This document shows, piece after piece, positions 1-12,203 of a stretch of DNA of 64,000 nt. Both the position numbers and the translations under genes were made by a program. Where the stretch lies: the NCBI GenBank assembly GCA_035582835.1, contig JAYKAV010000944.1, forward strand, positions 593,932 to 657,931, read 5' to 3'. The stretch is from Phoebastria nigripes. Taxonomy: Eukaryota > Chordata > Aves > Procellariiformes > Diomedeidae. The notes under the pieces were generated by a model, which did not search any database, had not been told where the DNA came from, and saw only the letters and a list, made by a program, of their open reading frames with translations. Numbering within the stretch: position 1 is the stretch's first letter; every line of letters begins with the position of its first letter.

Positions 1-734
1 TTATCTTACTAATTACAGCTGGGATAATTAGTGTTTGAGCTGCATGGAAGAGATGAACCTTGAAATCACACTGGAGCTCAAGAATATGATTGCAGACATT
101 TATTGACAGAGAAAGAGAGGAAGAGAGAGAATGAGAGTACGGAAACTCACAATACCCCTCCTCCTTTACAGCTGTCTGTGCTGGGAAAATTCCCATAGAG
201 AGGCACAGTAGACAATAGAATTTTTTTTTTTCAACTTTGATTATGACAATTTCTTCTGTAATGCTATCTTTTGTCTCTTAAATTAAAGCATATTTCTTCG
301 CAGCTTCAGAGCTGGTCATTTTATTTGTGCTGAGGACCTTTATCCTTCATAAAAATTTTTGTTTGTTTTTTATATTTTTCAATGGTAGTGAATATCTTTT
401 ATGATTAGAAAAAGGGAACAAAAAGAGGTAAGAGATGGTGTGTTGAGGCACCAGCAGAGCATTCTAGCTATTTGCCTTTTGATTTAATTTATCTTTCTTG
501 GAAGAGGATTCGTGATGACATTACACACATCTGTGCAAACATAAATGGGAAACTGTGTTGAGAAAACATTTTACGTGTTTATATAGTTTCAATAAACATC
601 ANCCTTTCTACCATTTCCCAGAAATACTACACACACTAACTCATTTCAATATTTTAACAGCTATCATAATTATGCCACTTGTTACTACATCTGGGAACAA
701 AAAATGCAGATGATACCTTCAAAATGTGATACCA

Positions 735-830
735 TCCTGGGAAACAGTAACTCTGAGAAGGATCTGGGGGCTATTGTGGCTAAGTGTCTTCCAGTGAGCC
801 CAGAGCACAATGCAAAGACAAAAATGGCTA
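735..830 (+). mobile_element. Ancient CR1 LINE fragment, reverse transcriptase region
   Basis: The frame here reads SEKDLGAIVAKCL. This resembles the S(A)EKDLGVLVD segment found downstream of the active-site motif in CR1 ORF2. The nucleotide phrase gagaaggatctgggggctat is also CR1-like. The copy is decayed and has no long frame. It may belong to the same ancient insertion as the 3' UTR-like sequence at 1159-1345, with the DNA between them shortened. Confidence 0.55.
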
Positions 831-1158
831 TTGCAACTCCTACCTATATGAAAAGGGAAGCCTTAGTCAGGAGTATGAAAGCTATTTTCTGTATGCAGAG
901 TCAGTAAAATCTCAGAACATTTTGTGTAGTTTCTGTGTTGACGTACCAGGAATTATACAGAGAGATTGCTGGGGATTCGAAGGAGGGACAGAAAAAGGAT
1001 ATAGAGTCTAGAAAACTGGCCTGGTGCTGTGAATAAACACGTTCAACTAGTTGAAGAGCCATAACACTATGATCAAGTAATCTTTACAGGTGCTTATGTG
1101 AGGAGCAGATACCTCATAGTGAGGTTGACAACCCAACCACTGGTAAGCCATAACAAGT

Positions 1159-1345
1159 TCCAGTAGCTGGAAGCTGAAGTTTGAAAAGTTCCACCTTGGA
1201 ATAAAATAGTTTCACGGCGCTCAGTGTAATTAAACGTTGGAGTCTTTTTCCATCACCATCCTTTCGAGTCTTTAAGATGAGATAATTTATCATTTTAAAG
1301 GAGGCGCTTGATTCAAGTCATGAGAAGAAATTCTATGTCTGTGTG
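1159..1345 (+). mobile_element. Ancient CR1-type LINE 3' region
   Basis: The order of phrases is as in the old amniote CR1 3' region: cagtagctggaagctgaag, then a segment like agtgtaattaaacgttgga, then ccatcaccat, then ending near tgagaagaaattctatg. Divergence is high, so this is an old copy. Orientation is the same as MSRA. Confidence 0.6.
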
Positions 1346-1454
1346 TCAAGTGTGGTGGCCTATACTGTTGATTTATGAGCCTCCCTTTTCAACTCCTTCC
1401 TTTATAGAGTAATTTGTCTGCACCATCCTTGAAATACTTGCAGCTCTGCATTAA

Positions 1455-1690
1455 GACAATGACCATCTTCAAATCATGCTTCAGGGCCTTTGTGGTTTGC
1501 TTGTAGGGGTCAGGAAGGAGGTTTTCTCCCTATCCTACCAGTGGTTGTTTTTAGGTCTTCTTTTGTTCTTTTTCCTTTGGATTGTCAGAGATTGGCCATC
1601 GCCAGAGGCTGGCTTCTTTGTAGTGGGCTGGTTGTTTTGGTATAGCAGAGAATCCTGTTGCTAGATAATTGGTTCATGTGTCTTACTCAC
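1455..1690 (+). mobile_element. Ancient CR1/LINE-like 3' UTR remnant
   Basis: The segment contains gcttcagggcctttgtgg, then ggggtcaggaaggaggtttt, then a T-rich stretch and gattggccatcgccagagg. This succession is typical of the 3' UTR of old sauropsid CR1-like elements. No open frame of note is present. The assignment is from recalled consensus. Confidence 0.5.
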
Positions 1691-4600
1691 ATGTTGGGAT
1701 TCATCCTGATTGCTGGGAACTAATGGCCAGGACTATAGCATTCTTCACCTTCCAGAGCAGTATGAGGAATGGATTTCTGCTGAAATAATGTGGGCAACTA
1801 CCACCTAATCAGTTGTCTGCCATGTCTGTAATCTTGGCTTTGACAGCGTATGGTTGGGCTCTGCCTGTGGCACACGTACAATAGGTCAGTCTCTAAAGGA
1901 CTTCAGTGCTTTAGGCTGACTGAAGTTCATACGCTGGACACAATGGTATGTGGATGAAGTGTAGTAGTTGTGATAAACAGTCAGATCAGATGAATTTATG
2001 ATTCCTTCGGGCTTTAAAACAAAGTAAAATGATGACATTATGTCTTTATATTCACCTTGCATTCTCACATAACAGAGGTTCAGAATAGTTCCAGTCTGTG
2101 CTTTCAAAAGAAGGTTGGATGCTGGCAGATGTATGATTCGCTCTTTGATTTCTGGCAACTGGGGAAACATCACCTAATTAGCCTGGGCACAGAGCCACGC
2201 TAATGTGGCTGTATTCCTTCTGGGATGTGAGCTAATATCTCCACATGACACTGTGCTGTGTAGATACCCAAGTCATTCACAACTACCTCAGGCACCTATG
2301 TGGCACTGCAGTGCTTGGTGTAAACATACCTAAGCCTTTATCTAAGCTTGGCTCAGTAGAATTTCCAAATGGTTCTTCTGTAATAATTTGCCAGAAGTGA
2401 GAGCATCGCTTTATCCACAGAAAAGATGGCAGTCTTCTCTGAAGACTTTGCATACCCCAGACTTGGACAGGTTGCTTTACCTTTGTATTTTTATGGTTGC
2501 TTAATGCTAATCTCTGTTCAAGAACTTTGCAAAGCTCATCGCATCTCTACCACCTTTCTTGATTTGAGGAAAACCTAAACCACAAGGTCCCAAATTCAAG
2601 TTTCTTTGTTTTGTAAGATAGGGATGGTATGCTTATATACCCTTTCCAATTTGAGCAGTTAGCAGTAGAAGATCTTTAAGGTGGAATTATTTCTTTGCCT
2701 TGATTTGTACCTGCTCCCTGCTTTTAGCTTGCTATGGGAAATGTGGTTTTATGTAAAGATACTGAAAGTGAGGGTTATCTCTCTGACCTATGATATTTTT
2801 CTCCTTTCCTGAGGTTCAGCTGTGTGCACACAGTAAGTCTTGTTTAGCCAGCCTTATGGGAATGCAGGACTCAGTCTGTCAAAGAGAAGTTTTTTACTAA
2901 GCAGATAAATTAGGAAGATTTCTTATTCATGAAATTCAGCACACTCTTTGGATGAATCCAGTGTCTCATATAGCCAGCGAATGCTGGACTTCTTGAGTAT
3001 AGCGCTCACTCAAAAGTATAAAAGCTTTGTCTGTGGCACTGTCTTATCTTTTCTCCAGAAGTTGGGTTAACGCCATTTAAGCCCTCCTACCCCCAGCAGA
3101 GATAATGGACTTGTCTAATTGTTCTAATGTCATTAAACATCAAATATGTACATTCTGCTGCAGTTAAAGACCTTTCAAATATCAGTTTAGATGGTACCAA
3201 GTTGCTAAAGAGTACAGACTGGCAGTCCTGTCATTAATTATTGTATGAGTGTATTAATATTCAAAAGTTCCTGCTTTCCAAACAGTTGGACCTCCTGCCT
3301 TCAAGATGAGACTGACATCTCACTGGGATTCGGATTTTCTCTGGGAGGCAGCCTGGCTCTTGTTTCGTGAAGCTCTTGAGTCTGAGTATTATACAGAAGT
3401 CTATTGAAAAGCAAGAACCTTTGATCAAGTCAAACAGTCTATGAGTTGAAAGAGATTCTCCCAGATGAGCATCTCCTAAGTGTGGGGCCCTGATAAAGTC
3501 CTCCTTGACTATTAATTTAGGCTCTATTTTATAATTCATTACATTTGGGATACTGAAAAAGCAACAAACAAACCCCTGACTTCTGCCAAGTGACATATGG
3601 TTGTCATCTCTGTTCAGCCTCTAATGCACAGATCAGCATTCCTTCTCTCCTAGGAATGAACTTATCTATAAGAGGATTGCTCTGTATAGCTCTATAAGTG
3701 CTTGAGGTGGTTGCTTCTTTGTCACTGATACAGAAAAAGAGAATGAATGTGATATGCTGAAAATATGGCAAAAGAATCTTATGGCTATTCACTTTGTACG
3801 TAATTTTATTTTTCNAAAGTTTATAGAGGTGTAGGGCAGATTCTGTATTGCCCCGTTTTTGCGCTATGAGGCCATCCTCAGAGCCTTCCAGATTTTTAAG
3901 ATATACGCCTGACCGTCTCCTTCAAATTGCACCCTGATGATGGTTCTGCTGGCACCTCCATGCTGTGTGTCTCGAGGGATGTGGACTTTCAGACCATAAG
4001 TTTGTCTGTGTTGTGCCTCAGCCTGTAGTTTCACGATTGCTGTAAGCTAATCTTTGACTTAACTGTTAGGGAAAAGGGCAATTTTCTTTTCTCTCCCTGA
4101 CCTGTCTGCAGGATACCACCTCCTTCTTTGTGTTGACACTGGCAATCACAAAGTTCTCTGATCAAGCTGAAAATTAACCCTGCATGACTTTAAGTGAAAT
4201 GTAATTTTCAGCCAGGACTTAAATTGCCAGGAGCATGACTGATAGTGGGACCACCCTTCTGGCATTAGCACTGTCCTATAGCGTGTGAGCCAATTGTGAA
4301 ACCCGACTGTGCTTATGTTCAGGGAAGAAGATGTCATATTTTATCTGATCAGAAAGTTTGGCCACTCTTTGTGGGGTGTCAGAAACTATTTCTCCAAACC
4401 TTTGGAGAAATCTATCTGATATCAGAGGACTCTGTTTGTCACAGCGCAAATGTGATTCCTGTAAAGCGTATTACTGTTCATAATTGTCCTGACCCTGTGT
4501 GTGGTTGAAGTCCTACGCATGTCAGAGATTTCAGCCCAGTCCAAGGCAACTTTAAAGAAAGGCTCCTTGTTGCTTTCAATAGCTGTACAGAAGACAAGCG

Positions 4601-5849
4601 GAAGACAAAACAAATATTATTTATTTCTCTTCAAAACATGTTTGGGGCAAATGAAAAATCCACTTGCCTCCTTTAGCTCTTTTCTCTCTTGAATACTATC
4701 CAGAATGGATGCTTGTTTCGGTAGTTCTGCTCCCCATGTTTGTCAAGAGTATCTAATCCTTCCCAGCCCACAAGAAATAACTTGGGTACAACTACAGTTG
4801 TCTGGGGTGAGCCCCTGTTGTACACAAATCCCAACCTTTTTCATTGCTTCTGGCTTTCTGTTTGGATTTTTGAATTAGTGGAAGGAGCTGAGAGGAAGCC
4901 AGGACCCCATAGTTTTGGCCGCCCTCTGATAATCGGGGGAAGGGCAAAGGCACCCATGGCCACCACTGCCCAGGAGCTTCTGGAAATTTTCTTCTAGCCT
5001 TATTGATTCTTTGAGTGTGAATATACAAAGAACCAAAGTTACTGGTAAGTAATCTCATACCTCCTTTCTGTCATGAAGAAGTCCTTATCTTGCCTGTGTT
5101 TGTACAGGAAATGTAAGCAGAACTGATCTTTTTCTAGCAGTTGAGGACCATCTGTACTACAACAAACTCATCACCTGCCAGATTCATTCAGAACATCTCT
5201 TAGTCCATATGTCTTGTGTATCCATGATAAAGAAGAGATGTATGAGACGTTTCTCCTCCCTGTGACCTCCCAAACAGTTTGGCATTTAGCCTTAGTGCTG
5301 ATACATGAATTCTCCAGATTAATATCTGTTTTTCGTTGTGCTGACCCATTTTAGTTGCAGAGGGTATATTTATTTCTCACNAGTTTTGAAGGACTGTACT
5401 TTTTTTAGACATTGCATAAGGAATCTATCATCTGCAAATAATTAAAATTAGACACTAGAAATGACATTGTATTGCTAATGAGCAGATGTGTCTACTTATA
5501 CCAGTGGAAGAACAGCTGTACACATAAAAAACGCTACAGCGACCCTAAACCAGCATTATGTATTCTGCTACAGGCCTCTAACTTCATTTAGAGATTAAAG
5601 GGAAAAAAGTAATCTCTCCATGTAAAATATAACCATTTTTTATTTTTTTCTTTACATTTCTGTAACTCTCTTCCCTTTATAATTTGAATGAAATTTGCAA
5701 GTCTCAGATTAAAGCACATAGCACCTTTGTCTTGTATTTCGAATGTTATTAAGAGTCCTGATGGTTTCAGCATTATTACAAGGTGTAACAAAAAACAGTA
5801 GAAATACAAAATCTATTGTCACCAGACATATTAAATATATTCAAAATAG
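1691..5849. other. Intronic sequence, nothing recognised
   Basis: This is AT-rich unique-looking sequence. Open frames of up to about 110 codons occur on both strands but overlap freely and match no family I know. No RNA gene or young repeat is visible. Confidence 0.5.
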
Positions 5850-6080
5850 AATTACCGACCCCTCAGGGAGCCATTCTTGGTCCAATACTCTTCAATATTT
5901 TCATTAATGACTTGGAGGATATAGTGGAGAGGATGCTAATTAAATCTGTGGTAAAGACATTGCTAGGAGGCTCTTGGAGGAAACAAATAAAACACAGCTC
6001 TGTGTTGATGAATTAAAAAAGCCATGGAAATCGATATGCTGAGACACAATAAAGATAAATGTATATTGGTTCATGCAGGA
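5850..6080 (+). mobile_element. Decayed CR1 LINE ORF2 fragment (reverse transcriptase)
   Basis: One frame reads PQGAILGPILFNIFINDLED, the conserved RT block that precedes the active-site ADD motif in CR1-clade LINEs. About 160 bp further on, after a frame change, comes NKDKCILVHAG, matching the NKxKCxVLHLG block. The intervening ADD active-site region is not recoverable and stop codons interrupt the frame, so this is a dead fragment. It is too diverged to assign to a CR1 subfamily. Confidence 0.8.
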
Positions 6081-6969
6081 CTGAATACTCAACAATGGAA
6101 ATATGCACTGAGTTGTTTGATAGGAGACAGTGTCTTCTATTGCCTTCAGGTTCTTCTAATTCCTGCTCTCGCCAATGAAATCTCAATGGTGGGACATAGT
6201 TTACTGATGTCTAGCCATCCCACCAGCAACAAATTTAGTGGTCCCTTGCCCATGATCATCTCATAAATACCTGTGGTCTATACTTTTTGCAAAGTAGCAA
6301 AGAGAGTCTTTGCCAGCGGCGCTAACCAGTACTGCATTTTGAGAATGCAACTTCATTTCTTTCATGAACTGAAATGTGTAATATTGTGTTGTTCCCATTC
6401 TTTGTCCTTTCTCTAGAACTAAATATGCATTAAAAATAAATACCTATCATTAGGCTGCTTTGCGTCCCCAGGAATTTTAGCTGTCGTGACCTAATTTGCA
6501 TATTAGACTCTTTTTATCCATATAAATTAGAATAGACTTTTTCTGACCTATATTTCCAGTTTAGGAGATGTTGTTTTTCCATATCACAGTGAGAAGCTGA
6601 GATTTGACTCTGCATCTTTTTTAATGAAGGGGATTATTAGCCAGTGCAGTGGTTGCTGAGATGGCTGAATAGTTTGCATTATGAAGTGAGTGGTGCTGAA
6701 TCAATTCTGGCTCAAGGGCAAAAGTCCTTTTGGGCTCTGATTTCTTCTTACCTTTAAACTACTTTTAGCCTATTTATTTTATATGTGACAATGATGTGTT
6801 AACCAGTTCTCCAGAACTACTAAAAATCAGCTTTATCTTTCAGTATTGCTACAGTCAGTAATAAAATGGTTCCTTGAAGATGAGAAAAGCCATGGCATCG
6901 GTCTTTTGTGCCACTGAAGATGGCACTGTGACTCTTGTCCTGTGGGAAACATGAATCCACCACTCACCT

Positions 6970-7215
6970 GTAGTAAGGGTAGATTTAGACTAGATATAAG
7001 GAAGAAATATATTATGCTGAGGGTGGTGAAACCCTGGCACAGGTTGCCCAGAGAGGTGGTCGATGCCCCATCCCTGGAAACATTCAAGGTCAGGTTGGAC
7101 GGGGCTCTGAGCAACCTGATCTGGTTGAAGATGTCCCTGCCCATGGCAGGGGGGTTGGACTAGATGGCCTTTAAAGGTCCCTTCCCACCCAAGCTGTTCT
7201 ATGATTCTATGATTC
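6970..7215 (+). mobile_element. CR1 LINE 3' end, 5'-truncated
   Basis: This is a well-preserved avian CR1 3' end. It runs from gtagatttagactagatata through cacaggttgcccagagaggt and ggttggactagatggccttt to the 3' terminal repeat attctatgattctatgattc. Truncation to about 250 bp is usual for CR1, and the copy is relatively young by its preservation. No clear target-site duplication is visible, as expected for CR1. Confidence 0.95.
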
Positions 7216-8827
7216 CTTTTGTTCGTAATGCCTGTATCTGCTAAGAACAACTTTGGAAAATGATTTTGTTCTATTACAGTCTTCCTCAGGATCATTTCTG
7301 GGTTATTTTGCAATTATTGCATAGCTGTGTTTGTAATTGAAGAGAGGAAGAGGAAGGGATCATAGATGAGGAAGGGAATCTTCGTTTTAATTCAGGCTTG
7401 TTGATTTGTAACTTCTGAAGGAAAATCTGGACTTCTCAATGTTTAGGACTGTCTTCAGTGACTTTCAAATATCCATGAAGTCAATGAGTATGTGGTGTGA
7501 ATAACAGCATCTAGATTTTCATGTATGTTTATAGATTTAGAAAAGAGCAACCTTAGAAGGTCGTCTTCTGCAGAATTTCTTGATGGACTGTTCCTAATCT
7601 TTATACAAGGAAAGCAATAGACAAAGTCAAAATAAAGTAATACCAAACATTCTTTTCTTCTTCAAATAACCCACTAGTGAATTTGCTGTACTTTGGTCCA
7701 GAAATCTGAGGCACTGAAGCATGGCATCATTAATCATAGTTTATGGTGATTATTAGTAGGCTTTTAATCTTTGTTTTCATGTATAATTAGGTACAAGAGG
7801 TCAAAGCTGACTCTCTTCTAAGCAACAATATTTTCAGTGAATGACTGTTTTTCTCTGCCTGCAATTTTCTCTCGCATATTTATAAGAGCATACTTGTCTG
7901 TGTTTTGAGAGCAGTGTCCCATGAGTTTATCTGCTGATAAAAGCAAATGACAACACTGTTACTTTTATTATCACTAATAATTTTTATTACTATTGCAATA
8001 ACACCTGGTGGATCATAGTAGGTTTAGATTCATAGTGCTAACACATGCCTAAACTTAGGCAAGACACTAGTGAGCAACAGATAAATGAAGAGAAAGGGAA
8101 CCCTTCTTTCAAACCAAGTCTTCATTCAGGCTTTCTAGTTTTGTAGAATATTTGAACTAACTTGAGAAGCAATATGTGATGCATTTTATAACTATTGAAT
8201 AATAATGCTAATAAAAAGGAAAGAGAATTGGCCAGAGATAGAGCCTAGGCTGGTATATTACCACCCCTTCTTGAGGACAGCCTGTCATTTCCACTAATGG
8301 ACAAAAGGGAGACCTGGTAACTCTTCATGGCCCAAATCTGATACTGTTGGAGGCCTGCATAAAGTCCCTGGTATACCATATAGGAATGTCTCTGTGAACA
8401 ACTAAGGGGAAAGCAGTAGTTATTGACCTACATGAAATACGTGTGATATTTGTGCTTCTCCTTTACTGGAAAAAACCCCTAGCATATGGACAAGCACAAG
8501 ATAAAAGTTGGAAGCAAAAAAAAAAAGGGTGGGTATTTTGCTGGATTGAACTTAAAACCTACTATTGCAGAGTTATGCATTCTGAAAGTTGCCCCTTTAT
8601 TTCATATTGGATATAAAACAGGCTGACAAAACTGTAGAGACCAATGCCCGGGAAATGGATTTGGGGAATGCAGAGGGGCAGGAGAGATTTATTCCAGACG
8701 TGAGAAGAAGGAGGTGAAGAATCTCCTGAGAGCGTTTCTCTTGTCAGCTTCTAGTTCTTGGATGACTTTTCCCAGCAGATGCTAGGGTGAGCCATACTAA
8801 TTTAGTATGGTGTGATGACGATATGTG
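7216..8827. other. Intronic sequence, nothing recognised
   Basis: AT-rich unique-looking sequence without a supported gene, RNA or young repeat. Only short chance frames occur. Confidence 0.5.
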
Positions 8828-9046
8828 AATCACAGAATGGTTTGGGTTGGGAGGGACCTTCAAAGATCACCTAGTCCAATCCCTCTGCCCTGGGCCGGGG
8901 CATCTTTCACTAGATCACATTGCTCAAAGCCCCATCCAAACTGACCTTCAACACTTCCAGGGATGGGGCATCCACAACTTCTTTGGGCAACCTGTTCCAG
9001 TGTCTCACCACCCTCTTGTAAAGAATTTCTTCCTTATGCCCAATCT
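8828..9046 (-). mobile_element. CR1 LINE 3' end, 5'-truncated (minus)
   Basis: Read on the + strand it begins aatcacagaatggtttgggt, continues gggagggaccttcaaagatc and ggcaacctgttccagtgtct, and stops near cttatgcccaatctag. This is the reverse complement of the avian CR1 3' end. It meets a second CR1 in the same orientation with no gap. Confidence 0.95.
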
Positions 9047-9161
9047 AGAATAGAATAGAATAGTTCAGTTGGAAGGGACCTACAATGAACATCTAGTCCA
9101 ACTGCCTGACCACTCCAGGGCTGACCAAAAGTTAAAGCATATTATTAAGGGCATTGTCCAA
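9047..9161 (-). mobile_element. Second CR1 LINE 3' end abutting the first (minus)
   Basis: This starts with an agaat pentamer repeat (agaatagaatagaatag), the 3' tail of a CR1 subfamily. It continues agttggaagggacctacaat and ends at attaagggcattgtccaa. The tail differs from that of the neighbouring copy, so it is a separate insertion rather than a continuation. Confidence 0.9.
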
Positions 9162-10020
9162 TGTGGTCATATTGTGATGGGTTTTGGTGTTGCAATGCTG
9201 TTAAACCTTTTGGACAGAGTGTCATTAGGGTCTACAGATAGTGTTGGACTACTCTTTATCTCTGTCACCGTACTAACTGCTCTCCTACCCAGTGAGTTGG
9301 GATGGGAAATTGCATAAGAGCTGAGGAAGCTGTAGAAGGCCTGGCAGGGAAATTTATTTCATTACAGGGCGGTGCTGAGACTATTTCCTTTTAACCCAAT
9401 CCCATGGGACCTCTTTTCTTGGCTGTTCCTCCCCTCGTCTCACAAACCCGTTTGTACACGTTCTGCATCTCAGTTCTTCTCTGGTATTTTGCTGGAAGAG
9501 AGGAAGAAGGCCTTCCTCCTCACATCTGCGCAGAAAGGCAGCACAGGTATCACTGCTACAGTGGTGGGGAGAAGGCAGAGGTGTCATGTAGCTGCGTGGC
9601 GTAGGTCAGAGTCAAGCCTGGCCACACCGAGAAAGGGACATTACTGCCGTGGCAGATTCCGCAAAATCAAAGCTTTATAAAGCTGCTCTTTTTCACTGTT
9701 ATTTTGGTTTTGTTGTAGCAGCATGTTGGTCATCAGTGGTGGAAACAGACAAGATTTCTTGTTGCAGCAAATTGGTGGCAGCAACTCCTCCCATTTCCAC
9801 AAAATATCATTGCTNAAAGAGTGATGGACTGTTTTCTCCTGTGTCTCCATCAGTGTTTCTGGGTATGTTATGGCATTAGTGAAGAATCTGTTGTCTGAAA
9901 AACTCTCTACTTTAAGAGCTATTGTTATTTCATACAGTGAGTGTTGTACTGACCGTCATCAACAAGCTCATTTACACCAGCACTGGAAATCTTAAGGAAA
10001 TAAGTATTTTGTAATGTCTT

Positions 10021-10154
10021 TGACCTTGGAGATATTCAAAACTGGACTGGACAAGGCCCTGGACAACCTGCCCTAGCTGACACTATTTTGAGCAGGGGTG
10101 TTGGACTCGAGACCTCCACAAGTCCCTTCCAACCTCAGCAAATCTGTGATTCTG
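10021..10154 (+). mobile_element. CR1 LINE 3' end, short fragment
   Basis: The phrases gagatattcaaaactggact, ggacaaggccctggacaacc, gttggactcgagacctccac and a terminal atctgtgattctg give the CR1 3' end in + orientation. The subfamily differs from the 6970-7215 copy. Confidence 0.9.
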
Positions 10155-10303
10155 TTTTAGCTTCAAAGCTACACCAGAAAACCTGTAATCTAGTGGTTTG
10201 ATGAAGGTTAAAGACCAGACATTTTTGCAGCTGACGTAAATTATTAAAAACATTGCTGTAGCCATGATGTTCTAAGTATATGTGCAAGTCAGAATTTATA
10301 GGG

Positions 10304-10360
10304 AAAGCTAGTATTTGCTGTCTTGATCCCAAAGCAAATGGGGAAGACCAAAACTGTAGT
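10304..10360 (+). repeat. Unnamed repeat, copy A of a pair
   Basis: The segment agctagtatttgctgtcttg...ggggaagaccaaaactgtagt recurs with few changes at 12149-12203. Similarity extends over about 55 bp and then fades. The two copies flank the solo LTR at 11354-11958 but lie well outside its target duplication. Confidence 0.6.
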
Positions 10361-11008
10361 TTCGTCCTTGACAGTGAAAACCATGTATATCAAAAGCTTT
10401 GTAAACCTTTTGGTCTATTGACAGTATAAAAGTTTTCTTTAATATGTACAAGCTCATTAATGCATTGTAACCTTCTGAAGAAACTCTTTTATATTTCATT
10501 TATCCTTCCTGCACCCCAGCACCTTGAAAATCATCAAGAACTCTCAATCCACAGCACTGTAACTAACTTCTTTTCTATTAACATTTTTCTCCTTTAATCA
10601 TATGCTATAAAGAGTTTTACTTTCCCTTGGCAACTTTTAAGCTGTATAGATGTAATCATTACAGTGAGTGATGACATCAAGCCAGGGTGACATGGTGCAA
10701 TTGATTTTTACTAAATAATTATATGATGAGCTGGAGAAGGAGTTTTATTAGTCTTAACTCAGCAAGGATTGATTGGGGAAAAGAAAATGACCAATCAGTA
10801 TATTGGGTTTCTGCGGGTATAAGAAAATAAGTGACAGCTGTAGAAAAGTCTATAAATCACAGACAAAATTATGATAAAAATAAGAGCTATGAACTGCCCT
10901 TTAAAATTTCACTGGGTGGCACAGAAGAGTCTAACAGACCTTAGTCATTTATCTCCATTATGCTTGGGATCCTCTGAGAATAGCAAGGTTGACGAATGAT
11001 GCCATTAC

Positions 11009-11026
11009 TTTTTTTTTTTTTTTTTT
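11009..11026. repeat. Poly-T tract (about 18 T)
   Basis: Homopolymer run followed by aaaa. It has no LINE body on the expected side, so I treat it as a simple repeat. Confidence 0.8.
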
Positions 11027-11348
11027 AAAATGGAGAGAAGATAAGGAATGTTGTATAAGTATTACTTTCAAGTCATTAGAGGGTTGAGTCTTCGAAAGAA
11101 ATTCCTGATTTAGCCAATAAAATAAATAAATTATATTTTGCTTTAGCCTTCTGTAGGTAATATATTAAAAAATCACCGTTTTGAAACAAATCTGCTTGTT
11201 TGCAATTAATTCTCCATTTCTAAAGCAAAAAAAAAAAGAAAGTATACTACTGGGAAATATGTGTTTTTATTAGTGCTATGGATATTCCTATTTCTTATTG
11301 ACCTCAAGATACTCTGGAGTTAGACAGGAAGGACAATGACCTACCTAA

Positions 11349-11353
11349 GATGC
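11349..11353. repeat. Target-site duplication of the solo LTR, left copy
   Basis: GATGC directly precedes the LTR terminal TG and is repeated at 11959-11963 directly after the terminal CA. Confidence 0.85.
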
Positions 11354-11958
11354 TGTTGTGGTTTAACCCCAATCGGCAACCAAGCACCACACAGCCGCTC
11401 ACTCACCCTCCCCGCCCCGATGGGATGGGGGAGAGAATCTGAAGAGCAAAAGTAAGAAAACTCGTGGGTTGAGATAAGAACAGTTTAATAATTGAAATAA
11501 AAGAAAATATAATAACACTAATAATAAGAATAAGAATAATAATTGTAATGAAAAGGAAAACGAGAGAGAGAGGGAGAGGGGAACAAAACCCAGGAAAAAT
11601 GAGTGATGCAACCGCTCACCACCCACCAACCGATGCCCAGCCAGTCCCCAAGTAGTGATTGCTGCTCCTCGGCCAACTCCCCCCAGTTTATATACTGAGC
11701 ATGACGTCATATGGTATGGAATATCCCTTTGGCCAGTTTGGGTCATCCGTCTTGGCTGTGCCCCCTCCCAGCTTCTTGTGCACCTCCTCGCTGGCAGAGC
11801 ATGGGAGGCTGAAAAGTCCTTGACTTAGTGTAAGCACTGCTTAGCAACAACTAAAACATCAGTGTGTTATCAACATTATTCTCATACTAAATCCAAAACA
11901 CAGCACTATACCAGTTACTAGGAAGAAAATTAACTCTACCCCAGCTGAAACCAGGACA
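11354..11958 (-). mobile_element. Solo LTR of an avian endogenous retrovirus (ERVL-like), complete
   Basis: The 605-bp unit starts TG (tgttgtggtttaacccc) and ends CA (gaaaccaggaca). It is flanked by the direct repeat GATGC at 11349-11353 and 11959-11963. TG...CA ends with a 5-bp duplication fit an LTR, and 5 bp suits ERVL-type integrases. On the minus strand it begins tgtcctggtttcagctgggg, the start of an LTR I recall as abundant in neoavian genomes. In that orientation it has a TGACGTCA element, a TATATAAA box and an ATTAAA polyadenylation signal (11484-11489) in LTR order. No gag, pol or env sequence lies nearby, so this is a solo LTR left by recombination. The open frame inside it on the minus strand is not a gene. 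Confidence 0.9.
11687..11709 (-). promoter_or_regulatory. LTR core promoter: CRE-type element and TATA box
   Basis: On the minus strand a perfect TGACGTCA (11702-11709) is followed 7 bp later by TATATAAA (11687-11694). This is a textbook LTR U3 promoter layout. Transcription would run antisense to MSRA. Activity is inferred, not shown. Confidence 0.7.
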
Positions 11959-11963
11959 GATGC
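11959..11963. repeat. Target-site duplication of the solo LTR, right copy
   Basis: GATGC, identical to 11349-11353. The perfect pair implies the insertion boundaries are intact. Confidence 0.85.
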
Positions 11964-12148
11964 ATCTCAACAGAAACTCAAACTGCAGCGTAACAGCAGT
12001 GTAACCACTTTAAAGGGGCAACTCTTTGCCCCAGCCAAGAAGACACTGTAGTTTTGACAAGGTATAGAAACTATGAAGGAAAAAGCACTGACCAGCTGAA
12101 TAGAAGTAGGGATGATTCAATATATTCTGATCATTCAAATCAAAGGAG

Positions 12149-12203
12149 AGCTAGTATTTACTACTTTGATGCCAAAGAATATGGGGGAGACCAAAACTAA
12201 GTC
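12149..12203 (+). repeat. Unnamed repeat, copy B of a pair
   Basis: The segment agctagtatttactactttg...gggggagaccaaaactaagtc is the partner of 10304-10360, in the same orientation and about 1.85 kb downstream. Confidence 0.6.

Noticed and set aside
11399..11746. 115-codon minus frame with a Leu/Phe-rich tail
   Set aside because: It lies wholly within the solo LTR and reads through its AT-rich simple sequence.
11354..11958. Full-length endogenous retrovirus
   Set aside because: Only one LTR with its own target duplication is present. No internal coding region or second LTR lies nearby.
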